A stretch of 64,000 bases of DNA from positions 232,284 through 296,283 of the forward strand of contig NZ_BMRO01000008.1 of the NCBI RefSeq assembly GCF_014648675.1, written 5' to 3'. The notes under the pieces were generated by a model. It was not told the origin of the DNA, searched no databases, and saw nothing but the letters and a program-made list of their open reading frames with translations. Both the position numbers and the translations under genes were made by a program. Below are positions 1-7,276 of the stretch, piece by piece (within the stretch, counting starts at the first letter, position 1; each line of letters opens with the position of its first letter). This DNA is from Actinomadura livida. GTDB lineage: Bacteria; Actinomycetota; Actinomycetes; Streptosporangiales; Streptosporangiaceae.

Positions 1-50
1 GTCGGAGGCTCCGGTCTCCGGCCGCCCGGACGTGCGCGAAGGACTAGGGA

Positions 51-1403
51 GTGCGACAGATGCGGTGGCTGATTCGGACGGCGGCGTCGACGATGGCGAT
101 CGGGCTGGCCATCGCCCCGCTCGTACCCGCGCACGCGGCGCCCGCCCCTTCACCCCAGCAGTGGTGGTTCAACTCCTGGAGCATCCAGAAGGAAGTCTGG
201 CCCGTCACCAAGGGCAAGGGCGTGACGGTCGCCGTCATCGACACCGGGGTCAACGCCCAGCTGCCGGACCTGAAGCCCGCCGTGCTCCCCGGCGGCGACC
301 TGACCGGCAAGGGCGGTGACGGCCGCAATGACTACGACACCCGCCAGGACGGCCACGGCACCGGCATGGCGAGCCTGATCGCCTCGCAGGGCACCAGGAC
401 GGGGTTCGTCGGGATCGCCCCGGAGGCCAAGATCCTGCCGATCGCCGCACCCTCGCTGAGCGGCCCGGTTACCAGCAAGGCCGTTCGCTTCGCCGCCGAC
501 AACGGCGCGAAGGTGATCAACATCTCGCAGGGCAGCCCGTCCGCCGACATCTACCCGAACCAGTGCCCGCCGCAGCTCCTCGAAGCGATCAAGTACGCGG
601 CGAGCAAGGACGTCGTGATCGTCGCCGGTGCGGGCAACTCCGGCGACTTCGACAACAAGGCCGCCTACCCGGCGTCGTGCCCGGGCGTCCTTGCCGTCGG
701 GGCCTTCGCCCGCGACGGGAAGCCCTGGAAGTCGACGCAGCGGCAGGACTACGTCACGGTGGCCGCGCCGGGCCAGGACGTCGGCTTCATCAGCAAGACC
801 GGCCACGTCTTCACCGCCGGTGAGGGGACCAGCCAGGCGTCCGCGCTGACCGCCGGCGCCGCCGCCCTGCTGCGCAGCCGCTACCCGGACGAGTCGGCCC
901 GGGAGATCGTGCAGCGCCTCACCGCGACCGCGAAGGACTTCGGCCCCAAGGGCAAGGACGACATGCTGGGGTACGGCGTCATCAGCATCCCGCGCGCCCT
1001 CAAGCAGGACGTCCCGGAGAACGCGCCCAACCCGGTGTACGCGCGGCTCGACAAGGTCGCCGGCGGCGCGGGCGGTGCCGGTGCGACCAAGCCGGCCGCC
1101 GCGGACGAGGACGACTCCGGCGGCTTCCCCGTGCTGATCGTGGGCGGTGCCGTGGTGCTCCTGCTCGTCCTGGGCGGCGGCGCGTTCCTGCTCCTGCGAC
1201 GCCGCGGCGGGTCCGGAGGGCCCACCGGTCCCGCGGGCCCCATGTCGTCCCCGCCGCAGCAGTTCGGTGCGCCGCAGCAGTTCGGGCCTCCGCCGGGGCC
1301 GCAGCAGTCCCCGTACCAGTCCGGCCCGCAGGCGCAGCCCCCGGCCGCGCCTCCGGCAGGTCCGCCGTCCGGAGGCCCGCCGAACCCGCCTCCCGGCCGC
1401 TGA
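51..1403 (+). CDS. mycP: Mycosin, type VII secretion subtilisin-like serine protease
   Basis: A 450-residue S8 family protease anchored on the outer face of the membrane. An N-terminal signal sequence (about residues 5-30) precedes the subtilisin fold. The catalytic triad is visible as Asp64 in VIDTGV, His102 in GHGTGM and Ser261 in GTSQAS, with the oxyanion Asn196 in GAGNSG. A single transmembrane helix lies near residues 358-385, followed by a short Arg stretch and a Pro/Gln-rich cytoplasmic tail. This order is that of mycosins, which stabilise ESX secretion machines and process substrates. The GTG start follows an AAGGA-type ribosome binding site. It converges on the effector operon to its right; the ESX core genes (EccB to EccE) are not in the window and may lie to the left. 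The Gly/Gln/Pro-rich tail is longer than in mycobacterial mycosins. Confidence 0.93.
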   Translation: MRQMRWLIRTAASTMAIGLAIAPLVPAHAAPAPSPQQWWFNSWSIQKEVWPVTKGKGVTVAVIDTGVNAQLPDLKPAVLPGGDLTGKGGDGRNDYDTRQDGHGTGMASLIASQGTRTGFVGIAPEAKILPIAAPSLSGPVTSKAVRFAADNGAKVINISQGSPSADIYPNQCPPQLLEAIKYAASKDVVIVAGAGNSGDFDNKAAYPASCPGVLAVGAFARDGKPWKSTQRQDYVTVAAPGQDVGFISKTGHVFTAGEGTSQASALTAGAAALLRSRYPDESAREIVQRLTATAKDFGPKGKDDMLGYGVISIPRALKQDVPENAPNPVYARLDKVAGGAGGAGATKPAAADEDDSGGFPVLIVGGAVVLLLVLGGGAFLLLRRRGGSGGPTGPAGPMSSPPQQFGAPQQFGPPPGPQQSPYQSGPQAQPPAAPPAGPPSGGPPNPPPGR

Positions 1404-1420
1404 CGGCCGGATCCGGCGCA

Positions 1421-1442
1421 CCTCCGCCGCATCCGGCGGAGG
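1421..1442. terminator. Candidate bidirectional hairpin terminator
   Basis: A perfect 9-bp GC stem (CCTCCGCCG / CGGCGGAGG) with a 4-base loop lies in the 67-base gap between the convergent mycosin and membrane-protein genes. It has no T-tract, as is usual for actinomycete terminators. Confidence 0.5.
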
Positions 1443-1470
1443 CGGGCTCGCGCTCCGGCCTCGCGCAGGG

Positions 1471-2319
1471 CTAGCGGCTCAGGCAGTCCGCGCAGTTCGA
1501 GAGCGCGTCCACGACGCCCTTCGCGATCGTTTCGGCGCCCGCCCGTGCGGCCTCCTCGTCCAGGGCCTTCGACGCGTCGGCCTTGGGAGAACCGTCCTTG
1601 CCGAGCCGCGACGTCGTCCCCCGGTACCGGACCGTGATGACGGCGTTGCGAAGGCGGACGGTCGCCGTCACGGTGCCGGCCTCTCCCAGCGGCCCCTTGA
1701 GCGTCGTGTAGCCGACGAACGCCTGATCGCCCATCTCGATCACGATGGGGGCCTCGGCGTGCAGCGAGCCGCCCGCCGCCTTCGAGGTGCCGTCCAGTGC
1801 CCGGGCGCCGTTCCACGCCGCGTCGTACTCGGCCTCCGCCTGCTTCACCCCGTCCAGGTGGAGCCGCACCGCGACGTTCAGGCGATGGAATGTCAGCGTC
1901 TCGGCGCCCGCCGTTCCCTGCTGCGGCTCCGTCCACTCGCACGCCGCGTACCGCTCGGTCGCCGACGGGCCGGTCTCGCTGGGAACGGGAGGGGAGGAGT
2001 TGGGCACGTGCTGCTCCAGCGCCGTCCACGGGACGAGGGTGCACGGCTCCGGTGTCGAGGTGAACGTCGCCGACCCGGACTCGCCGTCGCCGGTCGAGGC
2101 CCAGACGGCCCCGGACAGGGCGACCACCGCGAGGGCGCCGGCGGCCACCGGCCACGGCCTCCGCGCCGTCCACCGCCACCGGGGCTCCGCGGCCGGTCGG
2201 GCCTGTGCGAACGGCACGGCGGCGGGTTCCGGCGAGTCGGCGGGCGTGTCCCCGGTGGGCCGCTGCGACCCGTCGAGCTGCTGGTCCGGAGGTTCGAACT
2301 CCGGGCGTGACTCCGGCAC
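1471..2319 (-). CDS. Membrane-anchored extracytoplasmic protein, function unknown
   Basis: About 282 residues. A Pro/Arg-rich N-terminus is followed by one transmembrane helix (WPVAAGALAVVALSGAVW) and an extracellular domain beginning CTLVPW with a later CEW and a CADC near the end. The paired Cys and the CxLV...CEW layout recall DUF3558-type mycobacterial lipoprotein domains, but this is weak. The frame stays open far upstream; I prefer the GTG start 17 bases after the stop of the upstream YezG-like gene because the residues before it overlap that gene and look non-coding. It is the last gene of the toxin operon. Role unknown; an accessory or surface immunity role is possible. Confidence 0.6.
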   Translation of the reverse strand: MPESRPEFEPPDQQLDGSQRPTGDTPADSPEPAAVPFAQARPAAEPRWRWTARRPWPVAAGALAVVALSGAVWASTGDGESGSATFTSTPEPCTLVPWTALEQHVPNSSPPVPSETGPSATERYAACEWTEPQQGTAGAETLTFHRLNVAVRLHLDGVKQAEAEYDAAWNGARALDGTSKAAGGSLHAEAPIVIEMGDQAFVGYTTLKGPLGEAGTVTATVRLRNAVITVRYRGTTSRLGKDGSPKADASKALDEEAARAGAETIAKGVVDALSNCADCLSR

Positions 2320-2336
2320 CGTACGGGCCCCGCCGC

Positions 2337-2783
2337 CTACTGGTCGCCGGACGGCTGCTGCTTCTCCCGCAGCCAGTCCGGGACGTTCTCCGCTCCACGG
2401 GGGTGGAGCCGCAGTTCTTCGGCGTAGGCGTCCGGTGGCGGCGGGGACGCCCACTTGGGCTCGTTCTCCCGGTCGTACTCGACCTGGTAGGAGAAGGGGT
2501 ACGTCAACCGGAACTTGGCGGAGAACCAGGTGCCGAGCCCGTCGGCGTACATTCCGGAACGGAGCCGGGCGAAGAGCTCGCCGAGGGCGGGCGGGGGCGT
2601 CCACAGGCTGGGGAGGCCCGGCCCGGAGACCTTGCGGACCTGCCCGAGGGTCTCGCCGTGGGAGCCGACCGACCGGTGGACCACCACGCACTCCTGCCAC
2701 GCGGCCGGGAGGGAGTGGACCAGCACCAGCGTCATCTCTTCGAGGAACCGGTTCTGCTCGGCGGGATCCAGCTGCTCGGTCAC
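2337..2783 (-). CDS. YezG-like immunity family protein (copy 2)
   Basis: 148 residues. The C-terminal half carries the pattern of YezG/DUF600 antitoxins: GTWFSAKF, then an acidic YDREN...W segment, then an ELRLHPRG..NVPDWL ending. YezG proteins neutralise LXG/polymorphic toxins of Gram-positive bacteria. The start overlaps the stop of the preceding paralogue by ATGA, so the two are translationally coupled. Its position in the toxin operon suggests an immunity role, which is inference. Confidence 0.7.
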   Translation of the reverse strand: MTEQLDPAEQNRFLEEMTLVLVHSLPAAWQECVVVHRSVGSHGETLGQVRKVSGPGLPSLWTPPPALGELFARLRSGMYADGLGTWFSAKFRLTYPFSYQVEYDRENEPKWASPPPPDAYAEELRLHPRGAENVPDWLREKQQPSGDQ

Positions 2784-3235
2784 TGTGCCTCCTGCAGCCT
2801 GTCGCGCAGCCAGCCGGGGACGTGCTCGTCGTCGCGCGGGAACGCGGCCAGGTCAGCGGACCATTCGCCGGCCGTGAGCGCCGGCTCCCACAGCGGGTCG
2901 TAGTCGTTGTTGAAGCTGGTGTAGTACGTGCCGGGCGGGTCCATCATCAGGCGCATGCTCAGCCAGGTGCCCTCACCGGGCCGGTACATCATCGACCGCA
3001 GCTCACCGAGCATGCCGATGACGTCGCGTGGCAGCTCCATCTGCGGTGACGTGCCGTCCCGCAGGACGACCGTGAGCGCGACGTCGGAGACGCCGACGGT
3101 CATGAGGGCCTTCATGTCGATGCGCTTCCAGCCGGCCGGTGCCGCCTGGGCCAGCAGCGTCGCGACTCCCTTGGTGAGCTCGTCGTAGCGCTGCGGGTCG
3201 TAGGGCGTCGGCCCGCGGCCTGGCGCGTCGGTCAT
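2780..3235 (-). CDS. YezG-like immunity family protein (copy 1)
   Basis: 151 residues, paralogous to the next gene downstream. It shows GTWLSMRL, the NDYDPLWEP segment and the AAFPRDDEHVPGWL ending typical of YezG/DUF600 immunity proteins. The ATG has a strong AGGAGGG site. The two stand-alone copies and the fused copy upstream have diverged considerably, as is common where immunity genes track different toxins. Confidence 0.72.
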   Translation of the reverse strand: MTDAPGRGPTPYDPQRYDELTKGVATLLAQAAPAGWKRIDMKALMTVGVSDVALTVVLRDGTSPQMELPRDVIGMLGELRSMMYRPGEGTWLSMRLMMDPPGTYYTSFNNDYDPLWEPALTAGEWSADLAAFPRDDEHVPGWLRDRLQEAQ

Positions 3236-3259
3236 GGCTGTCCCTCCTGTTCCGCGAGT

Positions 3260-4651
3260 CTAGTGTCCGCCCCGGTCGCCGGTGATCTCCACCAGGTGGC
3301 CGGACGCGACGAGGTCGGCGATCGGGTCGACGATGTAGAACCCCGTCCCGGTGTCGGGCGGGGGAGGGTCGCTGCCGAGGGGGCCGGGGGCGAAGAGGCC
3401 GGTGTGGCCGCGGACGGGCTTCGCCACCCGGTAGCGGTGGTACGCGTAGTCCTCCGGCGATCCCCACAGGCCGCGTCGCAAGAACGGGGTGTCGACGGTG
3501 TAGACGAAGCGGCCGTCCGGATCGCCGTAGGCGTCCACCTCCATACCGGCCTCCAGCACTTCGCCGGGCGGTTCCGGCGCGGCCTGCGCCGCCGGGGCCG
3601 GCACGGGGAGCACCCTCTCCGCGAGCATCATGAACACGGTGTGGACGGAGACGTACCCGCCCTCTTCGGGGGCGGGCCCGGGAAAGCAGACGAAGGGACC
3701 GGCCGGGCGGTTGTTCAGCGGGTCGAGGGCGATGTACCGCCCGGTGCCGCGGGGACGGGGCGAGCACGCCGTCCGCACGTTCAGCTCCCGGCCGTCGTCA
3801 CTGAGCAGCCACGCCTGCTCGCCCTTCCGCGGATAGCGCTGCAGGCGGATGATCAGCGCCGTCCTCAGGACCGTGCTGTTGACCTCCATCCCGGCGTCGG
3901 CCATGACGCCGGCCATCGCGTGCGCGACCGCCCGGCGCGGTTCCGCGTACGGGAACACGTCACCGCCGGGCCCGACCGCCAGCCAGGCGCCGCCGTGGTG
4001 CGCGACCGTCCAGCGGCCTTCCCCCGGAGCGCCGACCCGGAACCCGTCGGCGCCCGGCACGAAGTCCGCCAGCTTGACGCGGGCGCGCATGAACAGCCGT
4101 TCCATGCCCGCCGGGAGCAGCGCGACCAGGTCGCTCTCCCGCTGCGGCACGGGCCTGAAGTCCTGCGCCGCGCGGTCCAGGGCCAGGAGCGGGCGCATCC
4201 ATTCGGGGATCGTGTCGTCCCGGCGGGGGAAGCGCCGGAGTTCGGCGGCGCAGTCGGCGGGGGTGAGCTCGTCCGTCCAGGCGAACTCGGCGGCGGGGCG
4301 GGCGGACACGCTCCAGTCGGTGACGCCGTCCCGCTTCCAGAGGTCGTAGGTGAACGCGGCCCACGCCCCGTGCACCGGGTCGGCGGTGATCTCCCGGTGG
4401 CGGCGCAGCAGGTCCGGGACGCCCGTGCGGGGGATGCGCCGGCCGGCGGCGTGGATGCCGCCGGGGTGCCGCCTGCCCTCCTCGGAGCCGGTCAGCCAGA
4501 TGGACTCGTGGCCGCCGATCGAGCGGTACGTCAGCTCGGCGTTCCGCCAGGCGCCGGGCAGCAGTGCCGTGACCTCGTCGATCAGCCGCCGGAGCAGCGC
4601 GGTTTCGGGGTCGGTCGGCTCGGGGTCGTTCGGTTCGGGTCGGTTCGTCAT
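3260..4651 (-). CDS. YezG-like immunity domain fused to a TNT-like (NADase-fold) domain
   Basis: 463 residues. Residues 1 to about 150 are a YezG-like domain (ending ELRRFPRRDDTIPEWM). The rest is homologous along its length to the neighbouring 299-residue protein. The C-terminal 100 residues match the pattern of the TNT (tuberculosis necrotizing toxin) fold: EVDAYGDPDGRF, TPFLRRGLW and YRVAKPV. Where active TNT toxins have a glycine-rich segment with an essential Gln (Gln822 of CpnT), this protein has GTGFYIVD, so NAD glycohydrolase activity is doubtful. The start overlaps the preceding stop by ATGA; the open frame extends further upstream but only as a shadow of that gene. It may be an immunity or decoy protein rather than a toxin. 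Confidence 0.72.
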   Translation of the reverse strand: MTNRPEPNDPEPTDPETALLRRLIDEVTALLPGAWRNAELTYRSIGGHESIWLTGSEEGRRHPGGIHAAGRRIPRTGVPDLLRRHREITADPVHGAWAAFTYDLWKRDGVTDWSVSARPAAEFAWTDELTPADCAAELRRFPRRDDTIPEWMRPLLALDRAAQDFRPVPQRESDLVALLPAGMERLFMRARVKLADFVPGADGFRVGAPGEGRWTVAHHGGAWLAVGPGGDVFPYAEPRRAVAHAMAGVMADAGMEVNSTVLRTALIIRLQRYPRKGEQAWLLSDDGRELNVRTACSPRPRGTGRYIALDPLNNRPAGPFVCFPGPAPEEGGYVSVHTVFMMLAERVLPVPAPAAQAAPEPPGEVLEAGMEVDAYGDPDGRFVYTVDTPFLRRGLWGSPEDYAYHRYRVAKPVRGHTGLFAPGPLGSDPPPPDTGTGFYIVDPIADLVASGHLVEITGDRGGH

Positions 4652-5547
4652 GGTCGCTCGGTGGTCTCGCTCAGCGTCCCGGCGGCGAGCAGTGCGGCGA
4701 TCGTGTCGACCAGGTAGTAGCCGCGTCCCTCCCGGCCGGTCCGCTCGACGTCGATCGTCGCCTGCTCGAAGGGGAACGACGGATAGCCGCGCAGCGGCTT
4801 CCGGACCCGGTAGCGGCGGTGACGGTGGTGTTCGGGCTCGCCCCACAGCCCGCGCCGGTTGAACGGCGTCCCGGGCTCGAACAGGAACACCTCGCCGTCG
4901 TCGCCGTGGCCGTCGAGGACCGTGTCCACCGGCAGGTCGACCGGCCGGGCCTCGCCGGGATCGTCCGGAGGCTCGGGGAGCCCGGCGAAGGCCGCCATGG
5001 AGAGGACCGTGCGGACGTCCACGAACGGGCCCTCGGACGGCGGGGGGCCGGGCCGGGTGACGAAGTATCCGGCGCGTGCGGTGACGGCTTCGAGGGCGAT
5101 GCAGGAGGTCCCGGCCGGCCGCGCCGCGTTCGCGGACTCGTCCCGGACCCGCTGCCCGGTATCGGTGAGGCCCCAGACACCGGTGGGAGGGTCGAGGCGG
5201 ATCAGGCCCGCGAGCTCCAGAATCCCGCTGTGCACGCTCACGCCTTCCTCGGCCAGGAGCCCGGCGACGGCGTGCGCCGTGGCCTCCCTCGCCGTCGCGT
5301 GATCCGTCGCCTCGTCCGCCCCGGCGGAACCGCCGGGCCGGTGCACCGCCCGCCAGCCGTCCTCGCCGCGCAGGACCGACCGGCATCCTTCGTCCACGGT
5401 CCCGACCAGGAAGCGGGCGGCGCCGTCCCGGGTCAGATCGCGCAGGATGTGACGGGCGCGGGCGAACATGACGGGGCTCTCGGGCGCGAGGAGGGCGACG
5501 TGCTCCCGCTCGGCCCGCGGGCGGGTGGTCTCTTGTGGGGGCGGCAT
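4648..5547 (-). CDS. TNT-like domain protein
   Basis: 299 residues and a paralogue of the C-terminal 300 residues of the next gene. The C-terminus carries the TNT-like pattern VDTVLDGHGDDGEVF, TPFNRRGLWG and YRVRKPL, and ends GRGYYLVDTIAAL. The catalytic Gln of TNT toxins is again replaced by an aromatic residue. The upstream 180 residues are an unrecognised domain shared with the neighbour. There is no signal peptide or WXG segment, so it is probably not itself secreted by the ESX system. Its start lies one base before the upstream stop codon, so translation is coupled. Confidence 0.65.
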   Translation of the reverse strand: MPPPQETTRPRAEREHVALLAPESPVMFARARHILRDLTRDGAARFLVGTVDEGCRSVLRGEDGWRAVHRPGGSAGADEATDHATAREATAHAVAGLLAEEGVSVHSGILELAGLIRLDPPTGVWGLTDTGQRVRDESANAARPAGTSCIALEAVTARAGYFVTRPGPPPSEGPFVDVRTVLSMAAFAGLPEPPDDPGEARPVDLPVDTVLDGHGDDGEVFLFEPGTPFNRRGLWGEPEHHRHRRYRVRKPLRGYPSFPFEQATIDVERTGREGRGYYLVDTIAALLAAGTLSETTERP

Positions 5548-5548
5548 C

Positions 5549-6355
5549 TCAGGTGGCGTCCGCCCGCCGGTTGATGGTGGCCACGGCCTCGCGGCGCGCG
5601 TCCTCGTCCACCTCCGGGACCTCGAATCCGTTCCCGCGGGCGAAGCCGGCCAGGTCGGGCTCGGGGGGGACGCCGTGGACGCGCAGGTAGTAGGCGACGG
5701 CGCCGGGCCAGATCCAAGTGCCGTCGGTGTGGTACGTCATCGGCACCTCGGCGCGGCGCCCCGGGTCGAGGACGTCGGTGTCGTGACCGCGGGCCGCCAG
5801 GACGATCGGGGCGCGCTCCAGGTACCGCAGCAGCCGCTCCCGCTCCTCGCCGGGGACGGGCTGACGCCGCACGACCGGTGCCCCCGACGCGTCCACGGAG
5901 TCGAAGAGCCGGGCCACCCGCATCTCCGCGGGAGTCGGTTGCGGCGTCGGGGTAAGCCCCCGCTCCCGCAGCGACGCGTCGAACAGCGGGCTCGTCCGCG
6001 TGCTCAGCGAACGGATCAGCGCCTCCTCCTCCGGGGTCGGCCGGCGGCCGCTCTCCTGAGCCGTCTCCTCCAGCCCCCGCATCGTCTCGTAGAGGGCGCT
6101 GACCGTTCCTTCGCCCAGTCCCTTCCGGGCCCGGTACATCTCCACGGCCGCGACGAACTCCTCGAAGGAGAGCTCGTCGATGTCGGCGTCGCGGTTGAAG
6201 TCCAGCTCGCCGATGTAGCGCATGGCGCGCACGAACGCCCCGGTGCGGGGGTCGGCGGCCAGGCAGTCCAGCCCGCCGCCCGGCGTCTCCAGGAGGACGA
6301 CCGGCCGTTCGTTGTACACGAAGTACCGCGGATAGGTCTTCCTCACCAGCTTCAC
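5549..6355 (-). CDS. Conserved hypothetical protein of the toxin operon
   Basis: 268 residues, soluble, no recognised domain. It begins MKLVRKTYPRYFVYNERPVV, has an EF-hand-like acidic stretch (DFNRDADIDELSFEEF) around residue 55, and ends with a segment containing TDGTWIWPGAVAYYL that I recall from other actinobacterial hypothetical proteins. I chose the GTG start at the right edge because GGGAG sits eight bases upstream; the longer open frame is arginine- and glycine-rich shadow. It is likely co-transcribed with the toxin. An immunity role is possible but not shown. Confidence 0.65.
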   Translation of the reverse strand: MKLVRKTYPRYFVYNERPVVLLETPGGGLDCLAADPRTGAFVRAMRYIGELDFNRDADIDELSFEEFVAAVEMYRARKGLGEGTVSALYETMRGLEETAQESGRRPTPEEEALIRSLSTRTSPLFDASLRERGLTPTPQPTPAEMRVARLFDSVDASGAPVVRRQPVPGEERERLLRYLERAPIVLAARGHDTDVLDPGRRAEVPMTYHTDGTWIWPGAVAYYLRVHGVPPEPDLAGFARGNGFEVPEVDEDARREAVATINRRADAT

Positions 6356-6399
6356 AACGACGACTCCCGTGATGGTTCGATGCCGGGCCGTGCCCGGCG

Positions 6400-7224
6400 C
6401 TAGGCCCGCGCCAGGCGGTCGAGTTCGTCCAGCCCGGCCGCCCGGCCCTCCTGCGCGTCGGCGGCGACACCGCCGGCGAGCGGGTCCTCGGGCGTCCCGC
6501 GGAGCCGCCGGACCGCGTCCGCCGCCGGGACGCCCGCACCGAAGGCGTGCGCCAGCCGTGCCTCCCAGAGCCCGCCCGCGATCTCCCCGTCGCGGCCCGC
6601 GGCGGCCCGCCGGAGATACGCCGCCGCCTGCTCCGACAGCGCCGCCCACACGTAGCCGAGGACCGTCCCGCCGCGCGTCACCGGGTAGAACAGCACGGGC
6701 GCCGCCGTCCGCGCCGCGTACGACGGCGGCCGGACGCTCACCAGCGGGCCCCAGCCCTGCGAGCGGTCCTCGGGCGTCCCGTCCGGGTACAGGCCGTCCT
6801 GCACGAGCGGCCCCGGCGACACCGGCGCGCCCGGGTTGGTCAGCTCGTGCAGGGCGCCGAGGCTCACGGCCCGGAACTCCCGCGCGTCCGCCGGGATCGC
6901 GCCGCCCACCGGGTCCTCCGCCGCGCCGACCCAGCCCCGGACCGCCTCCAGGGCGGGCAGTCCGCGGTCGTGCGACTCGTCCAGGCGGCGACCCCACACG
7001 GCGGCGGCCTCCGCGCCCGCCGCCTGGGCCGCGGTGCGCCGGACGAAACCGGCGGCCTTCGCGTTGGACTCCGCGGCCCACAGGTGCCCGAGCAGCTCCC
7101 CACGGCGGACGACGGGCAGGTACAGCACCGCCTGCCGGGTGAACCGCTCGTAGCCGGCCTTCGGCGGCCGGAGCCCGCCGTCGATGGGCGGGGCCTGCGG
7201 AAGGTCCGGAAACCCGTCACTCAT
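6400..7224 (-). CDS. Hypothetical protein with two tandem copies of one domain
   Basis: 274 residues, no recognised family. The sequence is an internal duplication: residues about 32-123 (YLPVVRRGELLGHLWAA ... EDPVGGAIPADAREFRA) align with about 178-268 (FYPVTRGGTVLGYVWAA ... EDPLAGGVAADAQEGRA). It is the first gene after the giant toxin, 52 bases downstream, the position where the cognate immunity gene for a C-terminal warhead is normally found. The assignment as immunity protein to the ADP-ribosyltransferase domain is therefore inference from position only. Confidence 0.65.
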   Translation of the reverse strand: MSDGFPDLPQAPPIDGGLRPPKAGYERFTRQAVLYLPVVRRGELLGHLWAAESNAKAAGFVRRTAAQAAGAEAAAVWGRRLDESHDRGLPALEAVRGWVGAAEDPVGGAIPADAREFRAVSLGALHELTNPGAPVSPGPLVQDGLYPDGTPEDRSQGWGPLVSVRPPSYAARTAAPVLFYPVTRGGTVLGYVWAALSEQAAAYLRRAAAGRDGEIAGGLWEARLAHAFGAGVPAADAVRRLRGTPEDPLAGGVAADAQEGRAAGLDELDRLARA

Positions 7225-7276
7225 GACGTGCGCGCCTTTCCCTCGTCACTGTCGTCCGCCCGCATACGCGCGCGGC

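Noticed and set aside
2285..2320. A GGTTCGAAC stretch resembling a tRNA T-loop
   Set aside because: It is inside a coding frame (residues EFEPPD of the membrane-anchored protein); no acceptor stem or anticodon arm can be folded around it.
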